Source: Halomonas sp. A11-A (GTDB taxonomy: Bacteria > Pseudomonadota > Gammaproteobacteria > Pseudomonadales > Halomonadaceae). From it: a stretch of 57,969 nucleotides of DNA. The notes below the pieces were generated by a model that had not been told where the DNA came from, did no database searches, and worked only from the letters and a program-made list of their open reading frames with translations. A program made the translations under genes and the position numbers. Below are positions 36,453-47,754 of the stretch, in pieces. Where the stretch lies: contig NZ_QGTM01000022.1 of the NCBI RefSeq assembly GCF_003182195.1, positions 1-57,969 on the forward strand, given 5' to 3'. The stretch's first letter is position 1; every line of letters begins with the position of its first letter.

Positions 36453-38728
36453 GCGCCCTCCTCGGCCGCTTCCTCCTCGAGGGCGAGCCCCACCTTGCGC
36501 GCCAGTTCACTGAAGCCAGGGAAGGAGGTGGCCACGTTGGCGCAGTCGTCAATGATGATCTCGTCACCGGCGCGCAGGGCGGCGATGGCAAAGGACATGG
36601 CGATGCGGTGATCCTCGAGGCTGTCGATGCGCCCGCCGCCATAGTTGGGGCCTTCGGCCTTGCCACCACCGACGATGTCGATACCGTCGGCGACCAGCGT
36701 GTGCTCGACGCCGATAGCGGCCAGGCCGTCGGCCATGGCCTGCAGGCGGTCGGACTCCTTGACGCGAAGTTCCTCGGCCCCACGCAGGCGGGTCACCCCT
36801 TCGGCATTGGCCGCGGCGATAAAGAGCGCCGGGAATTCGTCGATGGCCAGCGGCACCTGGTCGAGGGGAATGTCGATGCCCTTGAGCGGGGCATGGCGGA
36901 TATGCAGATCGGCCACTGGCTCGCCGCCCACCTCGCGCTCGTTCTCGAGGCGCAGGTCGGCGCCCATCAGCCTGAGGATATTGATCACGCCGATGCGGGT
37001 CGGGTTGATGCCGACGTGTTCCAGCACCAGATCGGAGCCCGGGGTGATGGCCGCCGCCACCAGGAAGAAGGTGGCCGAGGAGATGTCCGACGGCACATCG
37101 ATAGGCGCGGCGATCAGCTTGCCGCCGCCCTGAAGCCAGCAGGTGTCTCCCTCGCGGTGCACCTCGTAGCCGAAGCCGGCCAGCATGCGCTCGGTGTGGT
37201 CGCGGGTCGGCGCCGGCTCACGCACCCGGGTCTCGCCCTCGGCATAGAGCCCGGCCAGCAGCAGGCAGGACTTCACCTGGGCGCTGGCCATCGGCATGTC
37301 ATAGGTGATGCCCTTGAGCGCGCGGCCGCCATGGATATGCAGCGGTGGACGACCGCCCTCAGCGGTATCGATCACCGCCCCCATCAGGCGCAGCGGGTCG
37401 GCCACCCGGCCCATGGGGCGCTTGGTCAGGGAGGTATCGCCGGTGAGCTCGGTGTCGAAGGCCTGGCCGGCCAAAAGCCCGGCAAACAGGCGCATGGCAG
37501 TGCCGGCATTACCCACGTAGAGCGGCCCCGACGGCGCCTTGAGGCCGTGCATGCCGACGCCGTGGATGGTCACGCGCCCCTGGTGGGGGCCCTCGATGGC
37601 CACGCCCATCTCGCGGAACGCCTGCAGGGTGGCCAGGCTGTCCTCTCCCTCCAGAAAGCCCTTGACCTCGGTGACCCCCTCGGCCAGCGCCCCGAGCATG
37701 ATGGAGCGGTGGGAGATCGACTTGTCGCCGGGCACGCGAATGCGGCCGGTCACGGTGCCGCCCGGGGCGACCCGGTAGCGCAGCTTGCCTTGCTGTTGCA
37801 TCTGATATTCCGCCTGATAACTGGTCTTGTTGAGCAGGGATTCGAAGTAGTGGCGCGCGTGACGGGCGCGATCGAAGGTGGCGAGCATGGCATCGCTGTC
37901 GCCATGTTCGATGGCCTGGCGAATCCGCGCCAGGCCGGCCTCGAAGTCATCCAGGGAGGCCAGCACCGCCTCGCGGTTGGCGACGAAGATGTCGCGCCAC
38001 ATCACCGGGTCGCTGCCGGCGATGCGGGTGAAGTCGCGAAAGCCCCCGGCGGCATAGCGGAAGATCTCCAACCTCTCGTCCTGGCGCGCCAGGGTGTCCA
38101 CCAGGGAGAAGGCCAGCAGGTGCGGCAGGTGGCTGGTGCGGGCCAGCACCTGGTCGTGGCGCACCACGTCCATCTCCAGCACCTCGGCCCCGCACGCTTC
38201 CCACAGGGCGCGCACCCGGGAAAGCGCCACCGGGTCGGTATCGGGCTCCGGGGTGAGGATCACCTTGTGGCGCAGGTAGAGCTCGGGGTTGGCCGCCGCC
38301 ACGCCGCTCTTCTCGGACCCGGCGATGGGGTGGCCAAGCACCAGATGGGGCGGCACCCGACCGAAGGCCCGACGGGCCACGTCGCGGATGGCGGCCTTGG
38401 TGCTGCCCACGTCGGTGATCACCACCCCGGGAGCGGTGCGATGGATCACCTGGGAAAGCACCGTCATCACCGACTCCATGGCCAGGACCGGCACCGCCAG
38501 CACCACCAGGGTGGCGCCGTCGATGACCGCCTCGAGGCGGGTGTCGCCGCCGTCGATCAGCCCCATCTCGATGCCGCGGGAGATCTCGTCGGGGTTGGGG
38601 TCGCATGAGTGGATCGCGCCCCGAAAACCCGAGGATCTTAGCGCCGCGGCCAGGGAGCCGCCGATCAGCCCCAGGCCGACGATCAGGATGCGGTCTTCAT
38701 CGACCGACGCTTGCACCGTTGACGCCAT
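36449..38728 (-). CDS. aroA: fused prephenate dehydrogenase / EPSP synthase (TyrA-AroA)
   Basis: The 759-residue fusion has an N-terminal prephenate dehydrogenase domain (about 1-300, Rossmann motif [20 protein letters not shown]) and a C-terminal 3-phosphoshikimate 1-carboxyvinyltransferase (about 315-755). AroA motifs are [22 protein letters not shown] and [11 protein letters not shown]. Such fusions are known in Pseudomonas and relatives. It joins the last shared chorismate step to the tyrosine branch. It follows pheA by 3 bp. Confidence 0.96.
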   Translation of the reverse strand: MASTVQASVDEDRILIVGLGLIGGSLAAALRSSGFRGAIHSCDPNPDEISRGIEMGLIDGGDTRLEAVIDGATLVVLAVPVLAMESVMTVLSQVIHRTAPGVVITDVGSTKAAIRDVARRAFGRVPPHLVLGHPIAGSEKSGVAAANPELYLRHKVILTPEPDTDPVALSRVRALWEACGAEVLEMDVVRHDQVLARTSHLPHLLAFSLVDTLARQDERLEIFRYAAGGFRDFTRIAGSDPVMWRDIFVANREAVLASLDDFEAGLARIRQAIEHGDSDAMLATFDRARHARHYFESLLNKTSYQAEYQMQQQGKLRYRVAPGGTVTGRIRVPGDKSISHRSIMLGALAEGVTEVKGFLEGEDSLATLQAFREMGVAIEGPHQGRVTIHGVGMHGLKAPSGPLYVGNAGTAMRLFAGLLAGQAFDTELTGDTSLTKRPMGRVADPLRLMGAVIDTAEGGRPPLHIHGGRALKGITYDMPMASAQVKSCLLLAGLYAEGETRVREPAPTRDHTERMLAGFGYEVHREGDTCWLQGGGKLIAAPIDVPSDISSATFFLVAAAITPGSDLVLEHVGINPTRIGVINILRLMGADLRLENEREVGGEPVADLHIRHAPLKGIDIPLDQVPLAIDEFPALFIAAANAEGVTRLRGAEELRVKESDRLQAMADGLAAIGVEHTLVADGIDIVGGGKAEGPNYGGGRIDSLEDHRIAMSFAIAALRAGDEIIIDDCANVATSFPGFSELARKVGLALEEEAAEEGA

Positions 38729-38731
38729 GTC

Positions 38732-39823
38732 TCAGAGCACGCCGATCGGGTAGGAGCCCAGCACCTTCACCTCGGCGGCGCGCAGGCGCACTTCCTCGAG
38801 CACCGCGGCGACCCGGGGCTCGTCGCGGTGTCCCTTGAAGTCGATGAAGAAGACGTAGTTCCACACCCCGCTGCGTGAGGGGCGGGTCTCCAGGCGGGTC
38901 ATGTCGATCTGGTGGCGATGGAAGGGCTCCAACAGGTCGTGCAGCGCACCCGGCTGGTTGCGCATGGCCACCACGATGGAGGTCTTGTCCTCGCCGGACA
39001 TGGGCACGTCCAGGTGGCCGATGATCAAGAAGCGCGTGGAGTTGTCCGGGCGGTCCTCGATCTTCTCGGCCAGGCGGGTGAGGCCATAGAGCTTGGCGGC
39101 CATGTCGCCGGCGATCGCCGCGCTGTGCCACTCGGTCTTGACCAGGCGCGCCGCCTCGGCGTTGGAGGAGACCGGCACCCGCTCCGCCTGGGGGTAGTGG
39201 GCGTCGAGCCACTTGCGGCACTGGGCAAAGGACTGCGGGTGGGAGTAAATGCGCGAGACCTTGTCCTGGCGGGTGGTCTCGCCCACCAGCAGGTGGTGGT
39301 GGATGCGCAGCACCACCTCGCCGCAGATGCGCAGGCTGGAATCCATGAAGGAGTCCAAGGTGTGGTTGATCACCCCTTCGGTGGAGTTCTCTACCGGCAC
39401 CACGCCGTAGTTGACCGCGCCGGCCTCCACCTCGCGGAACACCTCGTCGATGGCCGCCATGGGCAGGCTGATGGCGCTCTCGCCGAAATGCTTGAGGGCC
39501 GCCTGCTGGGTGAAGGTGCCCTCGGGGCCCAGATAGGCCACCTTGATGGGCTGCTCCAGCGCCAGGCAGGCGGACATGATCTCGCGGAACAGCCGGGCGA
39601 CCTCCTCGCTGTCCAGCGGGCCCTTGTTGAGCGCCATGATCCGGCGCAGCACCTGGGCCTCGCGCTCGGGCCTGTAGAAGACCGTGTCGGGATCCTCGGC
39701 GGTCTTGACCTGGGCCACCTGCTGGGCGCATTCGGCGCGCTCGCTGATCAGGCGAAGGATGTCGGCGTCCAGGGCGTCGATGCGCTGGCGCAGCGCCTCC
39801 AGATCGATGGGGGTATCACTCAT
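38732..39823 (-). CDS. pheA: bifunctional chorismate mutase / prephenate dehydratase
   Basis: The 363-residue P-protein has an AroQ chorismate mutase helix bundle (about 1-90, LRQRIDALDADILRLI), a prephenate dehydratase domain (about 94-275, YLGPEGTFTQQAA, NSTRFLII) and a C-terminal ACT regulatory domain (about 285-360, GALHDLLEPF, ETRPS). It makes phenylpyruvate for phenylalanine synthesis and should be feedback-inhibited by Phe. No hisC lies between pheA and the tyrA part, unlike in Pseudomonas. Confidence 0.96.
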   Translation of the reverse strand: MSDTPIDLEALRQRIDALDADILRLISERAECAQQVAQVKTAEDPDTVFYRPEREAQVLRRIMALNKGPLDSEEVARLFREIMSACLALEQPIKVAYLGPEGTFTQQAALKHFGESAISLPMAAIDEVFREVEAGAVNYGVVPVENSTEGVINHTLDSFMDSSLRICGEVVLRIHHHLLVGETTRQDKVSRIYSHPQSFAQCRKWLDAHYPQAERVPVSSNAEAARLVKTEWHSAAIAGDMAAKLYGLTRLAEKIEDRPDNSTRFLIIGHLDVPMSGEDKTSIVVAMRNQPGALHDLLEPFHRHQIDMTRLETRPSRSGVWNYVFFIDFKGHRDEPRVAAVLEEVRLRAAEVKVLGSYPIGVL

Positions 39824-39828
39824 GCTCG

Positions 39829-40947
39829 TCAGCCCCTTCTCTTCTCGAAATCGGCCATGAACTCCACCAGCGCCTCCACCGCGGCCTCGGGCACGGCGTT
39901 GTAGAGGCTGGCACGCATACCACCCACGCTGCGGTGGCCCTGAAGGTTGAGCAGCCCCGCTGCCTCGGCCTCGGCCAGGAACGCCTCATCCAGGCGAGCA
40001 TCGGCCAGCACGAAGGGCACGTTCATCCGCGAGCGGTTGGCCACCGCGATGGGGTTGGAGTAGAGCTCGCTCGCGTCGATGGCCGCATAGAGTCTGGCGG
40101 CCTTGCGGGCGTTGATCGCCTCCATGGCGGCCAGCCCCCCTACCTCGTCCTTGAGCCACTCGAACACCAGCCCGGCCAGGTACCAGCTGTAGGTCGCCGG
40201 AGTGTTGATCATGGAGCCGGCATCTGCCAGCGCACGGTAGCCGAAGAGCGATGGCATGTCGGCACGGGCGCGGTCGAGCAGGTCATCGCGCACGATCACC
40301 ACCACCAGGCCCGCGGGCCCGATGTTCTTCTGGGCACCGGCGTAGATCACCCCGAAGCGCGAGACATCCAGGGGGCCCGAGAGAATGCTGGAGGACATGT
40401 CGCACACCACCGGCACCGGTGCCTCGGGGATATAGTCGAAGGCGAGCCCACCGATGGTCTCATTGGCGGTGTAGTGCAGGTAGGCCGCATCGTTGGAGAG
40501 CAGGATCTCCTCCGGACGCGGCACCGCCAGGTGGCCGCTGGCCTCGCTGGTGGCCGCCACGTGAACATCGCCGAACAGGTGGCGCGCCTCGGCGATCGCT
40601 TTCTTGCTCCAGATACCGGTGTTGACGAAGTTGGCTCGCCCGCCCGGGCCGAGCAAGTTGTAGGGTACGGCGGCGAACTGCTGAGTGGCCCCACCCTGGG
40701 TGAAGAGCACCCGGTAGTTGGCCGGAATGGCCAACAGCTCGCGCAGGTCGGCCTCGGCCTTCTCGGCGATGGCCACGAACTCATCGCTGCGGTGACTCAT
40801 CTCCATGACCGAGAGGCCACGCCCCTGGTAGTCGAGCAGCTCGTCGCGGGCCCGCTCGAGCACCGCCGTGGGCAGCGCGGCCGGACCGGCGCAGAAGTTG
40901 TAGTGGCGATGAATGGGGGGCAGCCCCCCATTGCCGTTATTCCCCAT
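39829..40947 (-). CDS. serC: phosphoserine aminotransferase
   Basis: The start at 40947 has a strong AAGGGGA site and gives 372 residues, overlapping the gyrA end by 11 bp. It belongs to class V aminotransferases. It begins with [11 protein letters not shown], and the PLP-lysine lies in the [11 protein letters not shown] segment. It acts in serine and pyridoxine biosynthesis. Upstream in-frame starts at 40971 would lie deeper in gyrA and lack a good ribosome-binding site. Confidence 0.95.
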   Translation of the reverse strand: MGNNGNGGLPPIHRHYNFCAGPAALPTAVLERARDELLDYQGRGLSVMEMSHRSDEFVAIAEKAEADLRELLAIPANYRVLFTQGGATQQFAAVPYNLLGPGGRANFVNTGIWSKKAIAEARHLFGDVHVAATSEASGHLAVPRPEEILLSNDAAYLHYTANETIGGLAFDYIPEAPVPVVCDMSSSILSGPLDVSRFGVIYAGAQKNIGPAGLVVVIVRDDLLDRARADMPSLFGYRALADAGSMINTPATYSWYLAGLVFEWLKDEVGGLAAMEAINARKAARLYAAIDASELYSNPIAVANRSRMNVPFVLADARLDEAFLAEAEAAGLLNLQGHRSVGGMRASLYNAVPEAAVEALVEFMADFEKRRG

Positions 40948-43621
40948 CGTCTTCCCCTTGCTCATCGTCACCGTCGAAATCGGGGCCTGCCCCGGCCTCT
41001 TCCGGCTCGTCGATCCGTACCGTCTTGACCAGCTTCTCGTCGTTGCCCAGGCGGATCAGCATCACGCCCTGGGTGTTGCGGGAGGTGATGGAGACCTCGT
41101 CGACCCGGGTGCGTACCAGAGTGCCGCGGTCGGTGATCAGCATCATCTCGTCGGTGGAGTAGACCTGCATGGCGGCCACCAGGGCGCCGTTACGCTCGCT
41201 GGTCTGCATGGCGATCACGCCCTGGCCGCCGCGGCCGCGCAGTGGGAACTCCTCGAGACGAGTGCGCTTGCCGTAGCCGTTCTCGGAGGCGGTCAGGATA
41301 TAGATCTGGCCGCCGTTGCCGGCCTCGACGTTGACGCCCGCCTCCGCCTCGGCTTCGCCCTCTCCCTCCAGGTCGGCCTCGACGTCGATCAGCTGGCTCT
41401 GGGGGATGATCAGGCTGATTACCTCGGCGCCATCGGCGAGGCGCATGCCGCGCACGCCGCGGGCAGTACGCCCCATGGCGCGGACGTTGCCCTCTTCAAA
41501 GCGGATCGCCTTGCCGTTGGACGACAGCAGCATGACGTGGTCGCTACCCGAGGTGATGGCCGCCCCGATCAGGCGATCGTCTTCCTCGAGGTCGATGGCG
41601 ATCAGGCCCACGCTGCGCGGCCGCGAAAACTGCTCGAGACTGGTGCGCTTCACCGTGCCCTTGGCGGTGGCGAAGAAGATGTAGTGGTTCGGGTCGTAGT
41701 CGCGCACCGGCAGGATGGCGTTGATCGCCTCGCCCTCGTCGAGGGGCAGCATGTTGACCAGCGGCTTGCCCCGCGAGCCGCGGCTGGCCGCCGGCATCTC
41801 GTAGACCTTGAGCCAGTAGACCTTGCCGCGGTTGGAGAAGAGCAGCACGGTGTCGTGGGTCGAGGCCACCAGCAGATGCTCGATGACGTCCTCGTCCTTC
41901 ATGGCGGTGGCGGACTTGCCGCGCCCGCCGCGGCGCTGGGCCTGGTAGTCGGAGAGCGGCTGGGTCTTGGCGTAGCCGGAGCGGGAGACCGTGACCACCA
42001 TGTCCTCCTCGGCGATCAGGTCCTCCATGGAGAGGTCGAGATGGCTGGCCTGGATCTCGGTGCGACGCGGGTCGCCGAACTGGTCGCGCACGGCGTTCAG
42101 CTCCTCGCGAATCACCTCGAGCAGGCGCTCGCTGGAGGCGAGGATCGCCATCAGCTCGGCGATCTTCTCGAGGATATTGAGGTACTCGTCGAGCAGCTTC
42201 TCGGTCTCGAGGCCGGTCAGGCGGTGCAGGCGCAGCTCGAGGATGGCCTGGGCCTGGGCCGGCGACAGGCGGTACTCGGTGGCCGAGGGGTTGAGGCCGA
42301 AGCCCTCCTCCAGCTCCTCGGGCTTGCAGGAGGTGGCCCCGGCACGCTCCAGCATGGGCGTGACCTGCCCCGGCGGCCAGTTGCGCGCGAGCAGCTTCTC
42401 CTTGGCCTCAGCGGCGTTCGGCGAGGCCTTGATCAGCTCGATCACCTCGTCGATGTTGGAGATCGCGACGGTCAGGCCTTCGAGGATGTGGCCACGCTCG
42501 CGGGCCTTCTTCAGCTCGAACAAGGTGCGACGGGTCACCACCTCGCGGCGATGACGAATGAACGCCTCGAGGATCTCCTTGAGGTTCATGATCTTCGGCT
42601 GGCCATCCTCGATGGCCACCATGTTGATGCCGAAGACCGTCTGCAGCTGGGTCTGGGCGAAGAGGTTGTTGACCACCACCTCGCCGGACTCGCCGCGCTT
42701 GGTCTCGATCACCACGCGCAGGCCGTCCTTGTCGGACTCGTCGCGCAGCTCGGCGATGCCCTCGATCTTCTTGTCCTTGACCAGCTCGGCGATCTTCTCG
42801 ATCAGCCGCGCCTTGTTCACCCGGTAGGGCAACTCGCTGATGATGATGTGGTCTCGGCCGCTCTTGTCGTCATGCTCGATGGTGTGGCAGGCACGCACAT
42901 AGATGCGCCCGCGGCCGGTGCGATAGGCCTCGAGGATGCCGGCCCGGCCGTTGATGATGGCCCCGGTGGGGAAGTCCGGGCCCGGCACATGCTCCATCAG
43001 GTCGTCGACGGTCAGGGTGTAGTCGTCGATCAGCGCCAGGCAGGCGCTGATGACCTCGCCCATGTTGTGGGGCGGGATATTGGTGGCCATGCCCACGGCG
43101 ATGCCGGAGGAGCCGTTGATCAGCAGGTTGGGCACCTTGGTGGGGAGCACCTCGGGGATGCGCTCGGTGCCGTCGTAGTTGTCGACCCAGTCGACGGTGT
43201 CCTTCTCGAGATCGGCCAGCAGCTCGTGGGCCAGCTTCGCCATGCGCACCTCGGTGTAACGCATGGCGGCGGCGCTGTCGCCGTCGATGGAGCCGAAGTT
43301 GCCCTGGCCATCCACCAGCACGTGGCGCATGGAGAAGTGCTGGGCCATGCGCACGATGGTGTCGTAGACGGCGCTGTCACCGTGGGGGTGGTACTTACCG
43401 ATGACATCGCCCACCACGCGGGCCGACTTCTTGTATGGCTTGTTCCAGTCATTGCCGAGCTCGTGCATGGCGAACAGCACGCGCCGGTGTACCGGCTTCA
43501 GGCCATCGCGCACATCGGGCAGTGCCCGGCCGATGATCACGCTCATCGCGTAATCGAGGTACGACTGCTTGAGCTCGTCCTCGATATTGACTGGCAGAAT
43601 CTCTCTGGCGATGTCACCCAT
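40937..43621 (-). CDS. gyrA: DNA gyrase subunit A
   Basis: With the start at 43621 ([10 protein letters not shown]) the protein has 894 residues. The quinolone-resistance region reads [11 protein letters not shown], with Ser83 and Asp87 (E. coli numbering) both wild type, and the catalytic tyrosine is at 122 (RYTEVRM). The GyrA box (QRRGGRGK) marks the start of the C-terminal beta-pinwheel, and the tail is acidic. An in-frame GTG at 43642 would add seven residues and is less likely. Confidence 0.98.
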   Translation of the reverse strand: MGDIAREILPVNIEDELKQSYLDYAMSVIIGRALPDVRDGLKPVHRRVLFAMHELGNDWNKPYKKSARVVGDVIGKYHPHGDSAVYDTIVRMAQHFSMRHVLVDGQGNFGSIDGDSAAAMRYTEVRMAKLAHELLADLEKDTVDWVDNYDGTERIPEVLPTKVPNLLINGSSGIAVGMATNIPPHNMGEVISACLALIDDYTLTVDDLMEHVPGPDFPTGAIINGRAGILEAYRTGRGRIYVRACHTIEHDDKSGRDHIIISELPYRVNKARLIEKIAELVKDKKIEGIAELRDESDKDGLRVVIETKRGESGEVVVNNLFAQTQLQTVFGINMVAIEDGQPKIMNLKEILEAFIRHRREVVTRRTLFELKKARERGHILEGLTVAISNIDEVIELIKASPNAAEAKEKLLARNWPPGQVTPMLERAGATSCKPEELEEGFGLNPSATEYRLSPAQAQAILELRLHRLTGLETEKLLDEYLNILEKIAELMAILASSERLLEVIREELNAVRDQFGDPRRTEIQASHLDLSMEDLIAEEDMVVTVSRSGYAKTQPLSDYQAQRRGGRGKSATAMKDEDVIEHLLVASTHDTVLLFSNRGKVYWLKVYEMPAASRGSRGKPLVNMLPLDEGEAINAILPVRDYDPNHYIFFATAKGTVKRTSLEQFSRPRSVGLIAIDLEEDDRLIGAAITSGSDHVMLLSSNGKAIRFEEGNVRAMGRTARGVRGMRLADGAEVISLIIPQSQLIDVEADLEGEGEAEAEAGVNVEAGNGGQIYILTASENGYGKRTRLEEFPLRGRGGQGVIAMQTSERNGALVAAMQVYSTDEMMLITDRGTLVRTRVDEVSITSRNTQGVMLIRLGNDEKLVKTVRIDEPEEAGAGPDFDGDDEQGEDDGE

Positions 43622-43743
43622 GGGTCGTCGAATCCTTTGCACTGCAAGAGGTTGGCCGCCCTCGCCGGCGTTGCCGCGGGCGCCATGATAGCGCTACATC
43701 ATACCACCGCGGGCAGAGCAAAGGCAGCCGGCTATGCGAGGGG

Positions 43744-44163
43744 CTACTCCATCACCAGGGGCTCGAGCAGCTCGCGAATCTCGCCCTCGATGGGCACCGC
43801 CTGGTTGGCCGCCACGTCGAGCAGCACAAAGGTCAAGGTCGCCGCACTCACCAGGGCGCCGTCGCGCACCCGGCGGATCTCCTGACTCATCTTCGCGCTG
43901 CGCCCGCCGACGGCCGAGAGGCGCGTGAGAATCTCCAGGTCGTCCCCCGCCACCGCCGCCTGGCGGTAGTCGATATTGAGGTTCACCGCCACGAAGGCGA
44001 GCTCGCCCCCCATCAGGCGCCGGGCGAGGCCCGGTCGATCGTCGAAGTAGCCCCAGCGCCCCTCCTCCAGGAACTCCAGGTAGCGGGCGTTGTTGACATG
44101 GCCGTAGCCGTCCAGGTGATAGCCGCGCACCCTCAGGCGGGTGGTCGAGACACGAGAATCCAT
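43744..44163 (-). CDS. acyl-CoA thioesterase, YbgC/4HBT hot-dog family
   Basis: The ATG at 44163 is preceded by AAGGAG and gives 139 residues. The catalytic segment GYGHVNNARYLEFLEEGR is the 4-hydroxybenzoyl-CoA thioesterase signature (Asp/Gly-His-Val-Asn-Asn). It probably hydrolyses acyl-CoA thioesters; the physiological substrate is unknown. It is divergent from rdgC. Confidence 0.88.
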   Translation of the reverse strand: MDSRVSTTRLRVRGYHLDGYGHVNNARYLEFLEEGRWGYFDDRPGLARRLMGGELAFVAVNLNIDYRQAAVAGDDLEILTRLSAVGGRSAKMSQEIRRVRDGALVSAATLTFVLLDVAANQAVPIEGEIRELLEPLVME

Positions 44164-44329
44164 GGCATTGCTCCTTGATAATGGCCGTGATGGCAGGCCC
44201 GGCGATTCTGGCAATGCCGCCGGCGAATTTCAAACAGTCGTTTCAAGCCGGACGCCGCCCGGAGACCCGCTGGCACCCCCGCCCCCCTTCAGGGATAATG
44301 GCCGTCCTTTTTACCCCGGGAAATGCTTC

Positions 44330-45256
44330 ATGTGGTTCAAGCACTTGCACCTTTATCGCCTGCACGATGCGCCGACGCTGGATGCCGCCACCCTCGAGGA
44401 GGCCCTCACCGAGCACGCCGCCAGGCCGCTGGGCGGCCAGGATCCTCGCCGACTGGGCTGGACCGCCCCGGCCGGCCGCGCGGGCACCGCGCGCCTGCAC
44501 GAGCTGCAGGGCCAGCGCCTGCTCAGCGCCCTGCGCCAGGAGCGGCTGCTGCCCGCCGGCGTGGTGCGTGAGGAGACCGAGGAGCGTGCCGCGGAGGTCG
44601 AGGCCCGGGAGGGGCGCAAGCTGCGCCGCCAGGAGAAGATCGCCCTCAAGGAACAGGTGGTCGAGGAGCTGCTGCCGCGGGCCTTCGTGCGCAGCCAGAA
44701 GATCGACCTGTGGTGGGACACTCGCCGCGGGCTGATCGGCATCAATGCCAGCTCGCGCACCCGCGCCGAGGAGCTGCTCGACCTGTTGCGCGAGACCCTG
44801 GGCAGCCTCAAGGTGACCCCGCTGGCCAGCCAGACCCTGCCCATGCGCGCCATGACCCAGTGGCTGACCGACCCCGCCTCGCGTCCCGCCGACCTGGTGC
44901 TGGGCGACCAGGTGGAACTCAAGGCCAAGGGCGACGACGGCGTGCTGCGCGCCCGCCAGGTGGAGCTGGACAGCGACGAGATCCAGCAGTTGCTTGAGGG
45001 CGGCCGCCAGGCCAGCAAGCTGGCCCTCGAGATCGAGGGCCGAGTCAGCTTCGTGCTGCACGACGACCTGGCGCTGAAGTCGCTGCGCTTCGGTGACGCC
45101 CTGATCGACGAGGCCAACGCCGCCGATGACGGCGACGATGCCCTGGTGCGCCTCGAGACCGACTTCCTGCTGATGGCCCAGGCCCTGGGCGAGAACATCG
45201 AACGCCTGATCGCCTGGCTGGGCGGCGAGGCGAGCACCGCGAACCGTGAAGTGTGA
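44330..45256 (+). CDS. rdgC: RdgC, recombination-associated DNA-binding protein
   Basis: The start at 44330 (MWFKHLHLYRL) gives 308 residues, close to the E. coli length. The signature segments KIDLWWDTRRGLIGINASS and the central DSDEIQQLL match RdgC. RdgC forms a ring on double-stranded DNA and modulates RecA. A longer upstream frame overlaps the divergent thioesterase and is not conserved. Confidence 0.95.
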   Translation: MWFKHLHLYRLHDAPTLDAATLEEALTEHAARPLGGQDPRRLGWTAPAGRAGTARLHELQGQRLLSALRQERLLPAGVVREETEERAAEVEAREGRKLRRQEKIALKEQVVEELLPRAFVRSQKIDLWWDTRRGLIGINASSRTRAEELLDLLRETLGSLKVTPLASQTLPMRAMTQWLTDPASRPADLVLGDQVELKAKGDDGVLRARQVELDSDEIQQLLEGGRQASKLALEIEGRVSFVLHDDLALKSLRFGDALIDEANAADDGDDALVRLETDFLLMAQALGENIERLIAWLGGEASTANREV

Positions 45257-45260
45257 CGCC

Positions 45261-46433
45261 ATGACCGACCAACGCCCCGACACCTCGCCCGCCGATCCCT
45301 GGGCCGAGATTCGCCCCTACCGTGACGACGAGGTGGCCGAGGTCCTCGCCCGCCTCGCCTACGACCCGGAGCTGCTCACCGCCCTGACCCGCTTCCGGCT
45401 GCCGCGGCTGTCGCGCGTCATGCCGCGCCTCTCCAGCACCCTGGCGAGCCTGGCCATTCGCCGCGAGGTGCGCGGCGTGACCAGCGTCAACGACTTCCAG
45501 ATGCGCATCGCCTCCTACATGGAGCGCATGATCCGCACCACCACCGATGACTTCCAGGTCGAGGGGCTCGACGCCCTGGATAACGACACCGCCTACCTGT
45601 TCATCGGCAACCACCGCGACATCTCCCTGGATCCGGCCTTCGTCAACTATGCGCTCTACCTGGCCGGGCGTGACACGGTGCGCATCGCCATCGGCGACAA
45701 CCTGCTCAAGAAGCCCTATGTCACCGACCTGATGCGGCTCAACAAGAGCTTCATCGTGCCGCGCAGCGCCCGCGGCAAGCGCGCCATGCTGGCCGCCTAC
45801 CAGCAGCTCTCCGCCTATATCCGCCACTCCATCACGGTGGACAACCACTCCATCTGGATGGCGCAGCGCGAGGGGCGCGCCAAGGACGGCATCGACCGCA
45901 CCGACCCCGCGATCATCAAGATGATCACCATGGCTCGGCGAGCCGAGCAGCGCGGCGTCTCCATCGGCGAGGCGGTCGCCGAGCTGCGCCTGGTGCCGGT
46001 CTCGATCAGCTACGAGTACGACCCCTGCGACGTGCAGAAGGCCCGCGAACTCCACGCCCTGCACACCAGCGGCAACTATGAGAAGGGCCAGTTCGAGGAC
46101 ATCCAGTCCATCGTCGCCGGAATCACCGGCCACAAGGGCCGGGTGCGGCTCTGCGTCGGCACGCCGCTCTCCGATGACTTCGCAAGCCCCGAGGCCGTGG
46201 CCGCGGAGATAGACCGCCAGGTGCTGGCGGGCTACCATCTCTACCCCAGCCACTACCTGGCCCTGGAGGCGCTGGGCGACGCCCCGGAGCTGATCGACCA
46301 CGCGGCCATCAGCGACGCCGACCGCGCCCGCTTCCAGGCCCGCCTGCAGCAGGTCCCCGCCGAGCTGCGCAGCTGGTGGCTGGCGCAGTACGCCAACCCG
46401 GTACGCAACAAGGCCGGACTCATCTCTCCCTGA
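45261..46433 (+). CDS. glycerol-phosphate acyltransferase-like protein (PlsC superfamily)
   Basis: The ATG at 45261 gives 390 residues; a GTG at 45246 is an alternative. The acyltransferase motif reads GNHRDISLDPAF, where the usual HX4D spacing is one residue longer (HX5D). MAQREGRAKDG is the second motif (EGxR-like). Similar proteins are annotated as 1-acyl-glycerol-3-phosphate acyltransferases in marine gammaproteobacteria (from memory), but substrate is not proven. It begins 4 bp after rdgC. Confidence 0.8.
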   Translation: MTDQRPDTSPADPWAEIRPYRDDEVAEVLARLAYDPELLTALTRFRLPRLSRVMPRLSSTLASLAIRREVRGVTSVNDFQMRIASYMERMIRTTTDDFQVEGLDALDNDTAYLFIGNHRDISLDPAFVNYALYLAGRDTVRIAIGDNLLKKPYVTDLMRLNKSFIVPRSARGKRAMLAAYQQLSAYIRHSITVDNHSIWMAQREGRAKDGIDRTDPAIIKMITMARRAEQRGVSIGEAVAELRLVPVSISYEYDPCDVQKARELHALHTSGNYEKGQFEDIQSIVAGITGHKGRVRLCVGTPLSDDFASPEAVAAEIDRQVLAGYHLYPSHYLALEALGDAPELIDHAAISDADRARFQARLQQVPAELRSWWLAQYANPVRNKAGLISP

Positions 46434-46457
46434 CCGCCCCCTGACCGCGAGGACGCC

Positions 46458-47654
46458 ATGGCACACGCCCACGGCCATCACCACCATCACCATGCCGTGC
46501 CTCCCGACCGCGGCGCCCAGACCCGCGAGGCCCACAAGGTCACCCTGATCGGCGCGGTGATCGATTTCGTGGTGGGTGTGGCCAAGATGGTCACCGGCTT
46601 CATGGTGGGCTCGGCGGCCCTGGTGGCCGACGGCATCCACTCCTTCTCGGACATCCTCACCGATGTCTTCGTGCTGGGCGCCACCCACTTCGGCCGCCAG
46701 GAGCCGGACAGCAACCACCCCTATGGCCACGGCCGCATCGAGACCCTGGCCACCCTGTGGCTGGGCAGCGTGCTGATCTTCGTGGCCGGCGGCATCGCCT
46801 GGGCCAGCGTGACCCGCCTGGTCGCCGGCGAGCCGATTCCCGCCCCCGGCCTCTGGGCCATCGGCATCGCGGTGATCGCCCTGGGGGCCAAGGAGTGGAT
46901 CTACCGCTACACCATGCGCGTCGCCAAGCGCGTCAACTCGCGGCTGCTCGAGGCCAACGCCTGGCACTCGCGCTCCGATGCACTCTCTACCGTGGTGGTG
47001 CTGGTGGGGCTGATCGCGGCCCAGTTCGGCGCTGGCTGGATGGATGCGGTGGCCGCGGTCATCGTCGGCGTGATGGTCGGCCAGGTGGGCGGCCGGCTGC
47101 TGTGGGAGTCGAGCCAGGAGCTGATCGACACCGCCCTGCCCGAGAAGGAGCGCCAGGAGATGCAGGCGGTGGCCGAGCAGGTGCCGGGCGTGCGCGGCGT
47201 CCACGACCTGCGCACCCGCACCCTGGGCAGCCAGGCGCTGCTCGACCTGCATATCGTGGTACCACCGCGGGTCACCGTCTCCGAGGCCCACGAGATCGGC
47301 AACGCCGTGACCCGACGCCTGCGCGAGGCCTTCCCGGTACTGGCCGACGTCACCTTCCACATCGACCCGGAGGACGATGCCGGCGAGACCGAGCACAGCC
47401 TGCGCCCCGGCCTACCGCTACGCGGCGACGTGGAGGGCATGCTCGACGAGACCTGGCGCCACGTGCGCGTCTGGCACGCAAGGGTCGCCCTGGACCTGCA
47501 CTATCTGGACAACCAGGTGGATGTCTCGATCTTCATCAACGCCCTGCCGGAGGACCAGAGCCTGGAGCAGGCCGCCGACGAGCTGCGCGCCGCCTGCCGC
47601 GAGCTCGGCTGGATCGGCCGGCTGCGGGTCTGGCAGGGCCCCGGCAAGGGGTGA
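46458..47654 (+). CDS. cation diffusion facilitator (metal efflux) with extended C-terminus
   Basis: The 398-residue protein has six membrane helices (about 28-225) with metal-binding motifs DGIHSFSDILTD and WHSRSDALS. An N-terminal His-rich tract (HAHGHHHHHH) may bind zinc or nickel. The cytoplasmic ferredoxin-like domain is at about 230-310. An extra segment of about 85 residues (320-398) follows, making it longer than typical FieF/ZitB (about 300). Metals are likely Zn or Fe by family, not shown. Confidence 0.88.
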   Translation: MAHAHGHHHHHHAVPPDRGAQTREAHKVTLIGAVIDFVVGVAKMVTGFMVGSAALVADGIHSFSDILTDVFVLGATHFGRQEPDSNHPYGHGRIETLATLWLGSVLIFVAGGIAWASVTRLVAGEPIPAPGLWAIGIAVIALGAKEWIYRYTMRVAKRVNSRLLEANAWHSRSDALSTVVVLVGLIAAQFGAGWMDAVAAVIVGVMVGQVGGRLLWESSQELIDTALPEKERQEMQAVAEQVPGVRGVHDLRTRTLGSQALLDLHIVVPPRVTVSEAHEIGNAVTRRLREAFPVLADVTFHIDPEDDAGETEHSLRPGLPLRGDVEGMLDETWRHVRVWHARVALDLHYLDNQVDVSIFINALPEDQSLEQAADELRAACRELGWIGRLRVWQGPGKG

Positions 47655-47754
47655 GCGCGACACCCTGCGTCAGGGTATGAGCCCAATAGGGCACTCGCAT
47701 TAGGCCTCGCCTGCGCCTAGACTTCAGCAAACGCCGATCTATCCGAGCCCCGCC

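Noticed and set aside
36449..38728. TyrA-AroA fusion as a novel arrangement
   Set aside because: The same fusion is known in Pseudomonas and relatives.
43355..43385. Quinolone-resistance change in gyrA
   Set aside because: Ser83 and Asp87 are wild type.
40913..43885. 990-residue plus-strand open frame opposite gyrA
   Set aside because: It is a GC-driven shadow of gyrA with no recognisable domain.
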